A stretch of DNA of 64,000 nt from Nocardia arthritidis NBRC 100137 (GCF_001612765.1 NZ_BDBB01000007.1:168558-232557); one strand, 5' to 3'; positions 35,466 to 45,226 are shown, counted from the stretch's first letter. The notes: generated by a model not told the origin, from the sequence alone. Program-made: numbers and translations.

Positions 35466-36014
35466 CTATCCCAGGGCTAGATCCTTCAGGCCGAGGATCG
35501 ACCGGTACTCCAGTCCTTCCGCGGCGATCACCTGGTCAGCGCCGGTTTCCCGGTCGACGACGGTAGCGACGCCGACCACGGTAGCGCCCGCCGCGCGCAG
35601 CGCCCGCACCGCGGTCAGCGGCGAATTGCCCGTCGTGGTGGTGTCCTCGACGACCAGCACTCGCTTGCCCACGATGTCCGGGCCTTCGATCTGCCGCTGC
35701 ATGCCGTGCGACTTCGCCGCCTTGCGCACCACGAACGCATCGATCGGGCGACCGGGCGCGTGCATCACGGCCAGCGCCACCGGGTCGGCGCCCATGGTGA
35801 GACCGCCGACTGCGTCGAAATCCCAGTCCGCGACGAGTTCGCGGAGCAGCTTGCCGATCAGCGGGCCCGCGCCGTGGTGCAGGGTCGCGCGGCGCAGGTC
35901 GACGTAGTAGTCGGCCTCCTTGCCGGAGGACAAGGTCACCCGGCCGTGCACCACGGCGAGTTCGCGTACCAGCGCGGCCAACCTGTCCCTGTCGTTGGTA
36001 ATCACGTCGATCAT
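35466..36014 (-). CDS. pyrE: Orotate phosphoribosyltransferase
   Basis: A complete 182-residue OPRTase that makes orotidine-5'-phosphate from orotate and PRPP in pyrimidine synthesis. The PRPP-binding motif VLVVEDTTTTGNSP and the segment VTLSSGKEADYYVDLR are diagnostic. ATG 36014 begins 1 nt after the stop of the upstream SDR gene, so it is the last gene of a tight operon with the SDR and ttfA genes. The order pyrE-(...)-ttfA-clpB mirrors M. tuberculosis Rv0382c-Rv0384c. Confidence 0.95.
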   Translation of the reverse strand: MIDVITNDRDRLAALVRELAVVHGRVTLSSGKEADYYVDLRRATLHHGAGPLIGKLLRELVADWDFDAVGGLTMGADPVALAVMHAPGRPIDAFVVRKAAKSHGMQRQIEGPDIVGKRVLVVEDTTTTGNSPLTAVRALRAAGATVVGVATVVDRETGADQVIAAEGLEYRSILGLKDLALG

Positions 36015-36015
36015 C

Positions 36016-36825
36016 TCAAGTCCTTCCGCGTGCGTTGAACAGCCCGCGATTGAGCCGGGCCCCCAGGGTTCGCGGGATCGCTCCGGCGAGGGTGGTGAGC
36101 GCTTTGTACTGCATTCCGGGCACGCTGAGCACCCGGCCCTTCTCCAGATCACGCAGTGAGCCGGCGACTACCTGCTCGACGCTCAGCCACAACGCTTCGG
36201 GCAGCGAGGACATCTCGATGCCTGCTCGCTGATGGAATTCCGTGCGGACGAATCCCGGGCACAGGGCTTGGACCCGGACTCCGGTCCCGGCCAATCCCCC
36301 TGCCAACCCTTCCGTGAAGGATACGACGTAGGCCTTGGACGCCGAATACGTCGACCCTCGTCCGGGGATGAGGCCAGCCACGCTGGCCACGTTGACGACG
36401 CAGCCGTTCGCCGCCGCGATCATCGACGGCAGCGCGGCCCTGGTGAGCAACACCACGGCGGTGACGTTGACGTCCAGTTGCGCCTGCAACTGCTCGGGCG
36501 GCAACGTCCAGAACTCACCGGAGTGCGCGAAACCGGCGTTGTTGACCAGGAATTCGACGCCCTCGGTCAGCCGCGCCGCGACCTGTTCGCGGTCCGCGGC
36601 CCTGGCCAGATCGGCGACGAGGATCTGCGAGCGGGTACCGAAGCGGTGCTCCACCTCGGTGGCGAGGGCAGTGAGACGCCGTTCGTCCCGGGCGGCCAGC
36701 ACCAGGTCGTAGCCGAGCGAGGCCAGGCGGGTCGCGTAGCCGCGGCCGATACCCGAGGTCGGTCCGGTGATCAAGGCCACCGGGCGGGTGGCGCCGGGCA
36801 GCCTGGGGTGTGGATGCTCGGTCAT
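36016..36825 (-). CDS. Short-chain dehydrogenase/reductase
   Basis: A 269-residue classical SDR. The cofactor motif GPTSGIGRG lies at residues 21-29, the NNAG motif near residue 95 and the catalytic YSASK near residue 160, with the upstream Ser in NVASVAG. The basic residue after the glycine motif (AARDERR) suggests NADP preference. The C-terminal ~50 residues (AIPRTLGARLNRGLFNA) look membrane-associated. It is inserted between pyrE (1 bp) and ttfA (16 bp) in one operon; it is absent from that position in M. tuberculosis. The substrate is unknown. Confidence 0.9.
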   Translation of the reverse strand: MTEHPHPRLPGATRPVALITGPTSGIGRGYATRLASLGYDLVLAARDERRLTALATEVEHRFGTRSQILVADLARAADREQVAARLTEGVEFLVNNAGFAHSGEFWTLPPEQLQAQLDVNVTAVVLLTRAALPSMIAAANGCVVNVASVAGLIPGRGSTYSASKAYVVSFTEGLAGGLAGTGVRVQALCPGFVRTEFHQRAGIEMSSLPEALWLSVEQVVAGSLRDLEKGRVLSVPGMQYKALTTLAGAIPRTLGARLNRGLFNARGRT

Positions 36826-36841
36826 GCGGGCGCGTGGCCGG

Positions 36842-37810
36842 TCACTTCGGCACAGGTCCCTGGTATGGCCGGAATCCGGGATGGAACGGTCCGCCGGGCG
36901 GGTCGGCGGGCCGCTGCCGCGACTCCGGATCGGTCCGGCCGTCGGCGTCGCGGTCCTCGCGTGGCCGCGCCTTCTCGTCCTCGCGCCCGCGGGCGCGCGT
37001 ATTCGGCACGACGGCCAGCGAGGGGCGACGCGCCGGTTCCTGGCCCGGCTCGTCCGCACGCTCGTCGGTGTAGGAGTCGTCGCCGGACAGTTCGTCGTCC
37101 TCGGCCTCGGCGCGCGGCCGGTCGTCGGCGTCGTCCTCGCGCCTGCGTTCGCGGGGGCGCGGACGGCCCGGATCGTGTCCGCCGCCGTCGAAACGCGGCT
37201 CGCTGACCGGCGGCAGTACGTGCAGCAGGCCCGACAGGCGCAGCACCGCGTCGATCGCGCCTTCCCAGTCCTTGGAAGTAGTGCCGACCAGCAGCATGCC
37301 CAGCGTCCAGTTGCCCTCGCTCCAGAGCATCTGCACGGTGTCCGGCAGATTCTCGATGAAGGCGACCATGCGCTGATCGACCGCGTGCCTGGCGATTTCG
37401 GGGTTGGTGGCGAAGACCACGCGATCGCCGATCGCACCGAGCAGCTCCAGATCGTGGTCCTTGGGCGGTGCGGCCGTCTTCAACCGCATGTCCACGTCGA
37501 TGTCCGAGCCGATCTGGCGGCGCACCGCGACGAGCGTCGCGGAATCCTCCAGATCGAACAGCACGAACTTCTCGCCCTTACGGATGCCCGAGACCACGTC
37601 GACCGCGGAGAGATAGCCCAATTTGGCCAGCGCGCCGCGGCGCCACGTGGACGGCAGCGCGGGTTCCACGGACACGTAGGTATAGCCCTGCGACTTCGCC
37701 CAGACCTGTCGCGCGTGACCGGTCCGCTGCCGCTGGAGCCGATCGAAATACAGCAGCACGATCGCGCCCACGAGCGCGATCGCCGCCAACCCGAACCACA
37801 TTGCCGTCAT
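36842..37810 (-). CDS. ttfA: TtfA-like trehalose monomycolate transport factor
   Basis: A 322-residue protein with one N-terminal membrane helix (~4-22, MWFGLAAIALVGAIVLLYF), a cytoplasmic folded domain (~25-205, including VWAKSQGYTYVSVEPALPSTW and ENLPDTVQMLWSEGNW) and a highly charged, disordered tail (~210-322). Size, topology and position between pyrE and clpB correspond to M. tuberculosis Rv0383c, TtfA, an essential partner of MmpL3 in moving trehalose monomycolate across the inner membrane. This fits a mycolate-containing envelope. The charged Arg/Asp/Glu tail is longer than in the mycobacterial protein (284 aa). Identification is by context and general similarity, without alignment. 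Confidence 0.82.
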   Translation of the reverse strand: MTAMWFGLAAIALVGAIVLLYFDRLQRQRTGHARQVWAKSQGYTYVSVEPALPSTWRRGALAKLGYLSAVDVVSGIRKGEKFVLFDLEDSATLVAVRRQIGSDIDVDMRLKTAAPPKDHDLELLGAIGDRVVFATNPEIARHAVDQRMVAFIENLPDTVQMLWSEGNWTLGMLLVGTTSKDWEGAIDAVLRLSGLLHVLPPVSEPRFDGGGHDPGRPRPRERRREDDADDRPRAEAEDDELSGDDSYTDERADEPGQEPARRPSLAVVPNTRARGREDEKARPREDRDADGRTDPESRQRPADPPGGPFHPGFRPYQGPVPK

Positions 37811-37947
37811 CGACGCCTAGCCTAATAGTCCCGGCCGGACATGGTCCGTCATTACCCCCGCGCCGAGCCGAGCGAAAGAGAAGCGGGCACCGATTCCGCT
37901 CACCAGGTGAACGCGCGGCGCCGCCCATCGAAGGCAGCCGGGGCCGT

Positions 37948-38757
37948 TCATCGTCCGCCGCCGGGCAGCGAGGTACCGATGATGATCTTGGCCTGGATCG
38001 ATCCGTCCGGGCCCTTGTCGCCCTGGATCATGACGAGCTCACCGGGGGCCAGATCGGACACCGCGGTGCCCGACAACGCGATCACCTGGGTGCTCGCGTC
38101 CGTGCGCACCGTGATGGTGTTGCCCATCACCGAACTGACCGTCAGAGTGCCCCCGTCGTTGGCGGTGATGGTGCCCACCGTCGCGCCGAGTCCGTCGACG
38201 TCGCCGAGGCCGGGCACGCTGGGCAGCCCGCTCGGCGGGGTCGGCTGCGCGGTCCTGGTTCCCGGCGCCGGCTTCGTCGTGACGCGCGCCGTCGTGGCCG
38301 CCGCCGTGTCGGCCGAACCGGAATCGCTGCTGCCCAGAAGCACGCCCGCGACCACCCCGATGGCTCCGATCAGCAACACCACGCCGAGGCCGAGGGCGAT
38401 CCACAGGCCGGTGTTACGCTGCGGCGGCTGCGGCGGCCCCGGCGGCGGTCCGCCACCGGGCGGCATCGCGCCACCGGGCGGCCCCGCCGTGCCCGGCCAC
38501 CGATCGCCGCCGCTGTCCGGATAGGCGGCCCACTGGGCGTCGTAGGCGGGGAACTCGCGCGTCGCGTTGGTGCCCGGCGGCCCCCACGCTCCGTAATGTT
38601 CGGTCGGGGGATATTCCGACGGCGCGGCGGTGCCGTACGCATCGAGGTACTCCGTGGTGTGCGCGGGGTCCCCGTATCCGGACTTGCCCGGCGGACCCAG
38701 GTGTTCGGTCGGCGCATCCTCCGGCCGCTGCCCCCAGGGATCGTTCGGGTTGGTCAT
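37948..38757 (-). CDS. Single-pass membrane protein with DUF5666-like exported domain
   Basis: A 269-residue protein: a disordered Pro/Gly/Tyr/Glu-rich cytoplasmic part (~1-112), one membrane helix (~117-141, GLWIALGLGVVLLIGAIGVVAGVLL), a Thr/Pro linker and a C-terminal beta domain (~190-265; ATVGTITANDGGTLTVSSVMG, NTITVRTDASTQVIAL, GELVMIQGDKGPDG) of the DUF5666 type. The N-terminus repeats PTEHLG, TTEYLD and PTEHYG, possible kinase/FHA motifs. ATG 38757 is used. It lies between ttfA and clpB, which suggests an envelope role, though nothing more specific can be said. Confidence 0.82.
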   Translation of the reverse strand: MTNPNDPWGQRPEDAPTEHLGPPGKSGYGDPAHTTEYLDAYGTAAPSEYPPTEHYGAWGPPGTNATREFPAYDAQWAAYPDSGGDRWPGTAGPPGGAMPPGGGPPPGPPQPPQRNTGLWIALGLGVVLLIGAIGVVAGVLLGSSDSGSADTAAATTARVTTKPAPGTRTAQPTPPSGLPSVPGLGDVDGLGATVGTITANDGGTLTVSSVMGNTITVRTDASTQVIALSGTAVSDLAPGELVMIQGDKGPDGSIQAKIIIGTSLPGGGR

Positions 38758-38950
38758 GCGTTCCAGCGTAGGCTTTGTTCGCGCACTCGCGCCCGCACCT
38801 GCTGAACCGGTGTGCCCTCCGGAAGACCCGCGCCGGAGCCCGATCCCTTCCGCGCGAGGCGGCCGTCGATGGGCTCCCGTCGGTGTCGCCACCGTGCCGA
38901 GTCGATGAAACATGCTGTGCGCGAACCGAGTTGCGCAGTGGTCATCGAAC

Positions 38951-38985
38951 CGGCCTCGCCCCGAGCGCTGCCCGGAGCGAGGCCG
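38951..38985 (-). terminator. Terminator hairpin after clpB
   Basis: CGGCCTCGC (38951-38959) and GCGAGGCCG (38977-38985) form a perfect 9-bp GC-rich stem with a 17-nt loop. It begins 5 bp past the clpB stop on the minus strand, a typical place for a factor-independent terminator lacking a T-run. Confidence 0.6.
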
Positions 38986-38990
38986 CTCGC

Positions 38991-41546
38991 TCACCGTCCG
39001 ACGATCAGGCCGTCCCCGTCGGGACTGACGCTCACCTTGACGCTGTCGCCGTCGGTGACCTCGCCCGCGAGCAGTTCCTTGGCCAGGGAGTCGCCGATGG
39101 CCTGCTGGATCAGCCTGCGCAACGGACGCGCGCCGTAGGCGGCGTCGTAACCGCGCACGGCGAGCCAGAACCGGGCCGAATCGCCGACCTCCAGCTTCAG
39201 CCTGCGCTGCGCCAGCCGTTTCTGCAGCTGGTCGAGCTGGATGTCGACGATGCGCTCGAGCTGCTCCTCGTCGAGCGCGTGGAACATCACCACGTCGTCG
39301 AGGCGGTTGAGGAACTCCGGCTTGAAGGCCGAACGCACCGCGTTCATGACGAACTCGCGATCACCGCCCGCACCCAGGTTCGAGGTCAGGATGAGGATGG
39401 TGTTGCGGAAGTCCACCGTGCGGCCTTGGCCGTCGGTGAGCCTGCCCTCGTCGAGCACCTGGAGCAGGATGTCGAACACGTCCGGGTGCGCCTTCTCGAT
39501 CTCGTCGAACAGCACCACTGTGTAGGGCCTGCGCCGCACCGCCTCGGTGAGCTGACCACCCTGGTCGTAACCGACGTAGCCGGGCGGGGCGCCGACCAGC
39601 CGGGCCACCGAGTGCTTCTCGCTGTACTCGCTCATGTCGATGCGGACCATGGCGCGCTCGTCGTCGAACAGGAAGTCCGCCAACGACTTCGCCAGCTCGG
39701 TCTTACCGACGCCGGTCGGGCCGATGAACATGAACGAGCCGGTCGGGCGGTTCGGATCGGCGACACCCGCGCGCGCCCGGCGCACCGCGTCGGACACCGC
39801 CTGCACCGCCTCGGTCTGACCGACCACGCGGCGGCCCAGCTCCTCCTCCATGCGCAGCAGCTTCTGCGTCTCCCCTTCCAGCATCCGGCCCACCGGGATG
39901 CCGGTCCACGACGACACCACCTCGGCGATGTCGTCCGGGCCGACCTCCTCCTTGAGCATGACCTCGCCGTCTCCGGCTGTGGCGGAAGTCTTCTCGGCTT
40001 CGTCGAGCTGCTTCTCCAGCGCCGGGATCCGGCCGTAGCGCAGTTCGGCCGCCTTGCCCAGGTCGCCGTCGCGCTCGGCGCGCTCGGATTCGCCGCGCAG
40101 CGCTTCGAGTTCTTCCTTGAGCGTGCGCACCTGGTCGATCGCGTTCTTCTCGTTCTGCCAACGGGTGGTCAGCTGGTTGAGCTTCTCCCGGTCGTCGGCG
40201 AGTTCGGCGCGCAGCTTCTCCAGCCGTTGCTTGGATGCCTCGTCGGTCTCCTTGGCGAGGGCGACCTCTTCGATCTCCAGCCTGCGCACCGCGCGCTCCA
40301 CCTCATCGATCTCCACCGGGCGGGAGTCGATCTCCATGCGCAACCGCGAGGCCGACTCGTCGACCAGGTCGATCGCCTTGTCCGGCAGGAACCGGGAGGT
40401 GATGTAGCGATCCGACAGCGTGGCGGCGGCGACCAGCGCGGAGTCGGTGATGCGCACGCCGTGGTGCACTTCGTAACGATCCTTGATGCCGCGCAGGATG
40501 CCGATGGTGTCCTCCACCGACGGCTCCCCGACCAGCACCTGCTGGAAGCGCCGCTCCAGGGCCGCGTCCTTCTCGATGTGCTTGCGGTATTCGTCCAGCG
40601 TGGTCGCGCCGACCAGACGCAACTCGCCGCGAGCCAGCATCGGCTTGATCATGTTGCCCGCGTCCATCGCCGATTCGCCGGTCGCGCCCGCGCCGACGAT
40701 GGTGTGCAGCTCATCGATGAACGTGATGATCTGGCCCGCGCTGTTCTTGATGTCCTCCAGCACTGCCTTGAGCCGCTCCTCGAATTCGCCGCGGTACTTC
40801 GCGCCCGCGACCATCGCGCCGAGGTCGAGCGCCACCACGGACTTGCCGCGCAGCGACTCGGGGACGTCGCCCGCCACGATGCGCTGGGCCAGGCCCTCGA
40901 CGATCGCCGTCTTACCGACGCCCGGCTCGCCGATCAGCACCGGGTTGTTCTTGGTGCGCCTGCTCAAGACCTGCACCACCCGGCGGATCTCGGTGTCCCG
41001 GCCGATCACCGGGTCGAGTTTGCCGGAGCGGGCGGCTTCGGTGAGATCGGTGGAGTACTTCTCCAGCGCTTGGTAGCTGCCTTCCGGATCAGGGCTGGTC
41101 ACCCGGGCGCTGCCGCGGACCGCGGTGAACGCCGAACGCAGCGCGTCGGCGGTAGCGCCGTACTTGGTGAGCAGCATGGTCACGTCGGAGTCGCCCGCGG
41201 CGAGACCGACCATCACGTGCTCGGTGGAGACGTACTCGTCACCGAGTTCGGTGGCCAGGCGCTGCGCCGCGGTGATCGCGGCGAGTGCCTCGCGGCCCAG
41301 CGGCGGTGTGGTGGTGGCGCCGGTCGCCCGCGGCAGCCGGTCCACCAGGTCCTGTGCCTCGCGGCGCACGGTCGCCGGATCCGTTCCGACGGCCTTCAGC
41401 AAGGGCGCGGCGATGCCGTCGGTCTGGTCCAGCAACGCCACCAGCAAGTGCGCCGGACGGATCTCAGGGTTGCCCGCGGCGGAGGCCGCCTGCAGGGCGG
41501 CGGTGAGCGCCGCCTGGGTCTTGGTGGTGGGATTGAACGAGTCCAC
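38991..41546 (-). CDS. clpB: ATP-dependent disaggregase ClpB
   Basis: A complete 851-residue class I AAA+ disaggregase that works with DnaK/DnaJ/GrpE to recover aggregated proteins. Order: N domain (~1-145), AAA-1 with Walker A GEPGVGKT at residues 206-213, a coiled-coil middle domain (~405-525, rich in Glu/Lys/Arg), AAA-2 with Walker A GPTGVGKT, and the C-terminal domain. The length is usual for ClpB (848 aa in M. tuberculosis). A HAIR inverted repeat lies 128-148 bp upstream, so HspR repression is expected; the HspR gene is 6.5 kb away in this window. Confidence 0.97.
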   Translation of the reverse strand: MDSFNPTTKTQAALTAALQAASAAGNPEIRPAHLLVALLDQTDGIAAPLLKAVGTDPATVRREAQDLVDRLPRATGATTTPPLGREALAAITAAQRLATELGDEYVSTEHVMVGLAAGDSDVTMLLTKYGATADALRSAFTAVRGSARVTSPDPEGSYQALEKYSTDLTEAARSGKLDPVIGRDTEIRRVVQVLSRRTKNNPVLIGEPGVGKTAIVEGLAQRIVAGDVPESLRGKSVVALDLGAMVAGAKYRGEFEERLKAVLEDIKNSAGQIITFIDELHTIVGAGATGESAMDAGNMIKPMLARGELRLVGATTLDEYRKHIEKDAALERRFQQVLVGEPSVEDTIGILRGIKDRYEVHHGVRITDSALVAAATLSDRYITSRFLPDKAIDLVDESASRLRMEIDSRPVEIDEVERAVRRLEIEEVALAKETDEASKQRLEKLRAELADDREKLNQLTTRWQNEKNAIDQVRTLKEELEALRGESERAERDGDLGKAAELRYGRIPALEKQLDEAEKTSATAGDGEVMLKEEVGPDDIAEVVSSWTGIPVGRMLEGETQKLLRMEEELGRRVVGQTEAVQAVSDAVRRARAGVADPNRPTGSFMFIGPTGVGKTELAKSLADFLFDDERAMVRIDMSEYSEKHSVARLVGAPPGYVGYDQGGQLTEAVRRRPYTVVLFDEIEKAHPDVFDILLQVLDEGRLTDGQGRTVDFRNTILILTSNLGAGGDREFVMNAVRSAFKPEFLNRLDDVVMFHALDEEQLERIVDIQLDQLQKRLAQRRLKLEVGDSARFWLAVRGYDAAYGARPLRRLIQQAIGDSLAKELLAGEVTDGDSVKVSVSPDGDGLIVGR

Positions 41547-41886
41547 GAGTCACCTTCCTACTAGTCGATTCGCACGACGCCGAGCACGATTGCGGTGCGA
41601 CCGAAGCCCTCGCTTCATCTCGCCCGCTCGCCTACCGGCTCGCCGCCGTTCTTTACCGTCCAACGTCGGAAAGGTTGAGTCTGTTCCGCTCAAGTTTTAA
41701 TTTTTTCGGCGCGCCCGCACGTCGCCGGGGATCGCATCGAACGCTACGCCCCGGCACCGGCGAAAGCGACGCCTCGCCGACACCGCCGATGCGGTGATTC
41801 CGCACGTCGGCGGGGTTCGGATGCCTACGATGACCTCGGCCGTCACTTGTTGCATCACTCTTCACCCCGAATCAAGGAGCGAATGG
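41547..41886. other. Divergent clpB / quinone-reductase intergenic region, 340 bp
   Basis: This region separates clpB (minus) from an oxidoreductase (plus). It holds the clpB HAIR element (41674-41694) followed by a T-rich run (GTTTTAATTTTTT). On the plus side AAGGAG at 41875-41880 is the ribosome site of the oxidoreductase. No gene is seen. Confidence 0.6.
41674..41694 (-). promoter_or_regulatory. HAIR element (HspR binding site) upstream of clpB
   Basis: GTTGAGT - 7 nt (CTGTTCC) - GCTCAAG matches the HspR operator consensus CTTGAGT-N7-ACTCAAG at 12 of 14 arm positions. It lies upstream of clpB on the minus strand, as in mycobacteria and Streptomyces, where HspR represses clpB until heat stress. 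Confidence 0.85.
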
Positions 41887-42822
41887 ATGCGCGCGATCGT
41901 GGTACGGAAGTTCGGAGCGACGCCGGAACTGGCCGAGATGCCGATGCCCGAACCCGGACCCGGAGCCGTGCGGGTCCAACTCCAGGCGGCCGGGGTGAAC
42001 CCCTTCGACCAGAAGGTGGCCTCCGGGATCCTGGACGGCAGACTCCCCCACGACTTCCCGATGATCCTCGGGGTGGACGGGGCGGGCACCGTCGCCACGA
42101 TCGGCGCGGGCGTCAGCCGCTTCGCCGTCGGGGACCGGGTGGTCGGCAAGTTCCTCACACCGCCGGTAGGCCACGGCAGCTTCGCCGAGTACGCGGTGCT
42201 CCCGGAGGGCGGCACGCTGGTGCCGATCCCGCCCGGCGTGCCGACCGTCGCGGCCGCCGCGTTGCCGACCGCCGGGGTCACCGCGCAGGATCTCGTGGAC
42301 GCCACGCACATCAAGCCCGGCCAGACCGTGCTGATCGTGGGCGCGACCGGCGGCGTCGGCTCCTTCCTGGTGCAACTGGCCAATATCGCGGGCGCGCACG
42401 TCATCGCGACGGCGCGCGGCGGTTCTGCCGATCAGATGACCCGGCTGGGCGCGGCCGAGACGGTGGACTACACCGCGGCCCCGGTGCGCGACCAGGTCGC
42501 CGCCGCGCATCCGGACGGCATCGACGTGCTGTTCGACCTCGTGAGCCCACCCGAGGCGCTCGCTGAACTGACCACACTGGTCCGCGACGGCGGCACCGTC
42601 TACTCCACCACCTTCGCCGCCGACGAGGCCGCGTTGCGCGCGCGGTCGATCAAGGGTGGCAACATCGAATCCCAGGGCAAAGCGCCGGAGCTGGCCAGGC
42701 TGATCCAGCGCGTCGCGGCGGGTGACGTGGTCGTGCCGATCGACGCCACCGTCCCGCTCGCGGAGGGACCCGCGGTCATCGGAGCGCCCGGCGCACGCGG
42801 CAAGACCGTGCTCGCCATCTGA
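41887..42822 (+). CDS. Zinc-free NADP-dependent quinone oxidoreductase-like MDR protein
   Basis: A 311-residue medium-chain dehydrogenase/reductase of the quinone-oxidoreductase type: N-terminal GroES-like domain (VNPFDQKVASG, ILGVDGAGTV, VGDRVVGKF) and a Rossmann domain with VGATGGVGSFLVQLA. Zinc-binding cysteines are absent, as expected for this branch. ATG 41887 follows AAGGAG by 6 nt; an earlier in-frame start at 41794 lacks a ribosome site. It is followed after about 50 bp by an LLM-type oxidoreductase, possibly in one transcript. The substrate is unknown. Confidence 0.88.
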   Translation: MRAIVVRKFGATPELAEMPMPEPGPGAVRVQLQAAGVNPFDQKVASGILDGRLPHDFPMILGVDGAGTVATIGAGVSRFAVGDRVVGKFLTPPVGHGSFAEYAVLPEGGTLVPIPPGVPTVAAAALPTAGVTAQDLVDATHIKPGQTVLIVGATGGVGSFLVQLANIAGAHVIATARGGSADQMTRLGAAETVDYTAAPVRDQVAAAHPDGIDVLFDLVSPPEALAELTTLVRDGGTVYSTTFAADEAALRARSIKGGNIESQGKAPELARLIQRVAAGDVVVPIDATVPLAEGPAVIGAPGARGKTVLAI

Positions 42823-42871
42823 GCCGTACCGGCCCGCCGGCCGGCTTCCCGCGAGACCCCGGAGGTGTGCG

Positions 42872-43756
42872 CTGAACACTCGAGTGCCCCAATTCGGCCT
42901 GTTCCTGATCCCGGAGGCCGAGGACTTCCGCAGGCTCGCCGAGCTGAGTGTGTACGCCGACGTATCCGGGCTCGACCTGATCGGCATCCAGGACCACCCC
43001 TACCAGCGCCGTTTCCTGGACACCTGGACGCTGATCACCGCTCTGGTCGCGCGGACCGAGCGGATCACCTTCTTCCCGGACGTGGCGAACCTGCCGCTGC
43101 GCCACCCCGCGCTGCTCGCGAAATCGGTGGCCTCGCTCGACATCATCAGCGACGGCCGGATCCAGCTCGGCCTCGGCGCGGGCGCGTTCTGGGACGCCGT
43201 CGCCGGGATGGGCGGACCGCGCAGAACCGGTGGCGAAGCGGTGCGCGCCCTCGGCGAGGCGATCGCGGTCATCCGCGCGCTTTGGAGCGACGCGCGATCG
43301 GTCCGGGTGCCCGGGTCCTTCTACTCCCTCGCGGGCGCGCATCCCGGTCCCCGTCCGCGGCACGATCCCGGCATCTGGCTCGGCGCGCGGGGCCCGCGCA
43401 TGCTCGAACTCACCGGACGCGCCGCCGATGGCTGGGTGCCGTCGGCCGCGTGGGCGCCGCCGGAGTTCCTCGCAGCGGCGGGCAGGCGGATCGATGACGC
43501 CGCCGCGGCGGCGGACCGGGACCCGCTGGCGGTGCGGCGGGTGTTGAACGTGTCCGGGACCATCACCGCGGACGGAACCGACTACGGCTTCCTGGAGGGG
43601 CCGGTCGCGCGGTGGGTCGACGATCTACTGGTTCTGCACCACGACCAGCGGATCGACGGATTCGTCTTCTGGCCCACCGAGGGGGAACCGGTCGAGCAGA
43701 TCCGTCGTTATACCGAGCAGGTCGTGCCTGCGGTTCGGGCCGGTGCCGGGTCGTGA
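42872..43756 (+). CDS. LLM-class F420/flavin-dependent oxidoreductase
   Basis: A luciferase-like monooxygenase-fold protein of about 294 residues. Typical segments are GLDLIGIQDHPYQRRFLD, ITFFPDVANLPLRHPALLAKSVASLD and SDGRIQLGLGAGAF, with a C-terminal WLGARGPRMLELTGRAADGWVP. In this genus many such proteins use F420 instead of FMN; the choice cannot be made here. The start is uncertain: GGAGG (42861-42865) is 6 nt before CTG 42872, while the first GTG is at 42884. It lies downstream of the quinone-reductase-like gene on the same strand. Confidence 0.85.
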   Translation: MNTRVPQFGLFLIPEAEDFRRLAELSVYADVSGLDLIGIQDHPYQRRFLDTWTLITALVARTERITFFPDVANLPLRHPALLAKSVASLDIISDGRIQLGLGAGAFWDAVAGMGGPRRTGGEAVRALGEAIAVIRALWSDARSVRVPGSFYSLAGAHPGPRPRHDPGIWLGARGPRMLELTGRAADGWVPSAAWAPPEFLAAAGRRIDDAAAAADRDPLAVRRVLNVSGTITADGTDYGFLEGPVARWVDDLLVLHHDQRIDGFVFWPTEGEPVEQIRRYTEQVVPAVRAGAGS

Positions 43757-43943
43757 CCGGCGTCTGCTCGGCGGGGGCGGGCCGCGAAGTGGCGGCGCCG
43801 TCCATCCGTGGCTCCGGTTACCGAAGGGTCAGCAACATCCGCCGTTTGCCCACCGATTACCGTTTGCCCGGGTCTTACGGCACCGACGGGCGCGGCCGGA
43901 CGTAGTCCGCCTCCAGCCCGTGCCCGGCCGGAGCGAAGGCGAA

Positions 43944-43957
43944 GGTATGCCTATACC
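43944..43957. promoter_or_regulatory. Inverted repeat upstream of flavohemoglobin 1
   Basis: GGTAT-GCCT-ATACC is a perfect 5+4+5 inverted repeat ~98 bp before the first flavohemoglobin start, inside the 298-bp gap after the LLM gene, which otherwise shows no gene. It could be an operator; no known nitric-oxide regulator consensus was matched. Confidence 0.35.
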
Positions 43958-44054
43958 CACACGACCACGGCATTTTCGGGGATACTTGTCAGCGGGAGAC
44001 CGCCGGTAACGGATATCTCCCCGGGCAGAACTGAGGGAAAGGAAGCTCCACGTC

Positions 44055-45212
44055 GTGGATGCGCGTTCGGCTGCGCTGGTCCGCGCCAATTTTCGTTCGG
44101 TGATCGAGTCGCCGAATGGACCCGAGCGGTTGGTCAGTGCGTTCTACGGACATTTGTTCGCCGAGAATCCCCGGCTGCGCGAATTGTTCCCACCCGCCAT
44201 GGAGATGCAGGCCAAGCGCATCGCCACGGCCATCCAGTACGTGCTCGATCACCTGGAGGACTGGGACCGGGCGCAGAAATTCCTGGAGCAACTCGCCCGC
44301 GACCATCGCAAGTACGGCGTCGAGGCCGCGCACTACGACGTGGCGGGCCGCGCGCTGCTCGCGGCGTTCCGTGCCTACAACGGCGCGGCCTGGAACCGGA
44401 GCCTGGAGGAGGGCTGGCGCGACATCACCATCCTGATCTCCGCGTCCATGGCCATCGGCGCCAACTCCGACAAGTCGCAGCCGGTGTGGGAGGCGACCGT
44501 GGTCGGCCATCGCCGTGTGCTGGAGGACCTGGCCATCGTGCGGCTGCAATCCGACGGGCCGGTGCCCTACCAGGCCGGACAGTACGTGCCGGTCACGATC
44601 CCGCAGCGGCCCAAGATGTGGCGCTATTTCTCCCCGGCCATCCCGTCCAACCCGTACGGCGAGATCGAGTTCCACGTGCGCAAGATCCGCGGCGGCTGGG
44701 TGAGCCCCGCGATCGTCAACGAGACCAGGGTGGGCGACCGCTGGCGGATCGCGGGCCCGCTCGGCGGATTGCACGTCGACCGGGACAGCGGCCGCGACGT
44801 GCTCATGATCGGCTCGGGCACCGGCATCGCGCCGTTGCGCGCCCAGCTGATCGAGATGGGCCAGCGCGGCATCAATCCGCGCGTGCACTTCTTCATCGGG
44901 GGCCGCTATCCCTGCGATCTGTACGACGTGGAGAACATGTGGCAGCTCTCGCAGAGCAACCCGTGGCTGACGATCGTGCCCGTGTGTGAGCAGAAGACCA
45001 ATCCGTGGTGGTACCCGCATCCGCCGCAGGACGCACCGTACGGCATGCACCGGCGCCTGATCGGTAATCTTGGCGCCGTCGTCGCGAGCTTCGGCGCGTG
45101 GGCGGACCGCCAGATCCAGATCGCCGGATCGGCCCGGATGATCGCGGATACCCAGCGTGCGCTCATCGCGGTCGGCACGCCCGAGCAGAACATCAGTTGC
45201 GACCCTGTGTAA
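44055..45212 (+). CDS. Type II flavohemoglobin 1 (globin + FAD/NAD reductase)
   Basis: A 385-residue protein with a globin domain (~1-135), an FAD-binding barrel (~145-245; RYFS at 190-193 contacts the flavin) and an NAD-binding domain (~248-385; GSGTGIAP at 253-260). The probable proximal haem ligand is His84 in ARDHRKYGV. The reductase half resembles the type II flavohemoglobins described in M. tuberculosis (Rv0385) more than E. coli Hmp. Classical flavohemoglobins turn nitric oxide into nitrate; type II proteins have been linked to electron transfer from D-lactate, so the role is open. GTG 44055 starts 14 nt after GGGAAAGGAA. A globin-less paralogue starts 15 bp downstream. Confidence 0.88.
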   Translation: MDARSAALVRANFRSVIESPNGPERLVSAFYGHLFAENPRLRELFPPAMEMQAKRIATAIQYVLDHLEDWDRAQKFLEQLARDHRKYGVEAAHYDVAGRALLAAFRAYNGAAWNRSLEEGWRDITILISASMAIGANSDKSQPVWEATVVGHRRVLEDLAIVRLQSDGPVPYQAGQYVPVTIPQRPKMWRYFSPAIPSNPYGEIEFHVRKIRGGWVSPAIVNETRVGDRWRIAGPLGGLHVDRDSGRDVLMIGSGTGIAPLRAQLIEMGQRGINPRVHFFIGGRYPCDLYDVENMWQLSQSNPWLTIVPVCEQKTNPWWYPHPPQDAPYGMHRRLIGNLGAVVASFGAWADRQIQIAGSARMIADTQRALIAVGTPEQNISCDPV

Positions 45213-45226
45213 CGAAGGAGGCCCCG

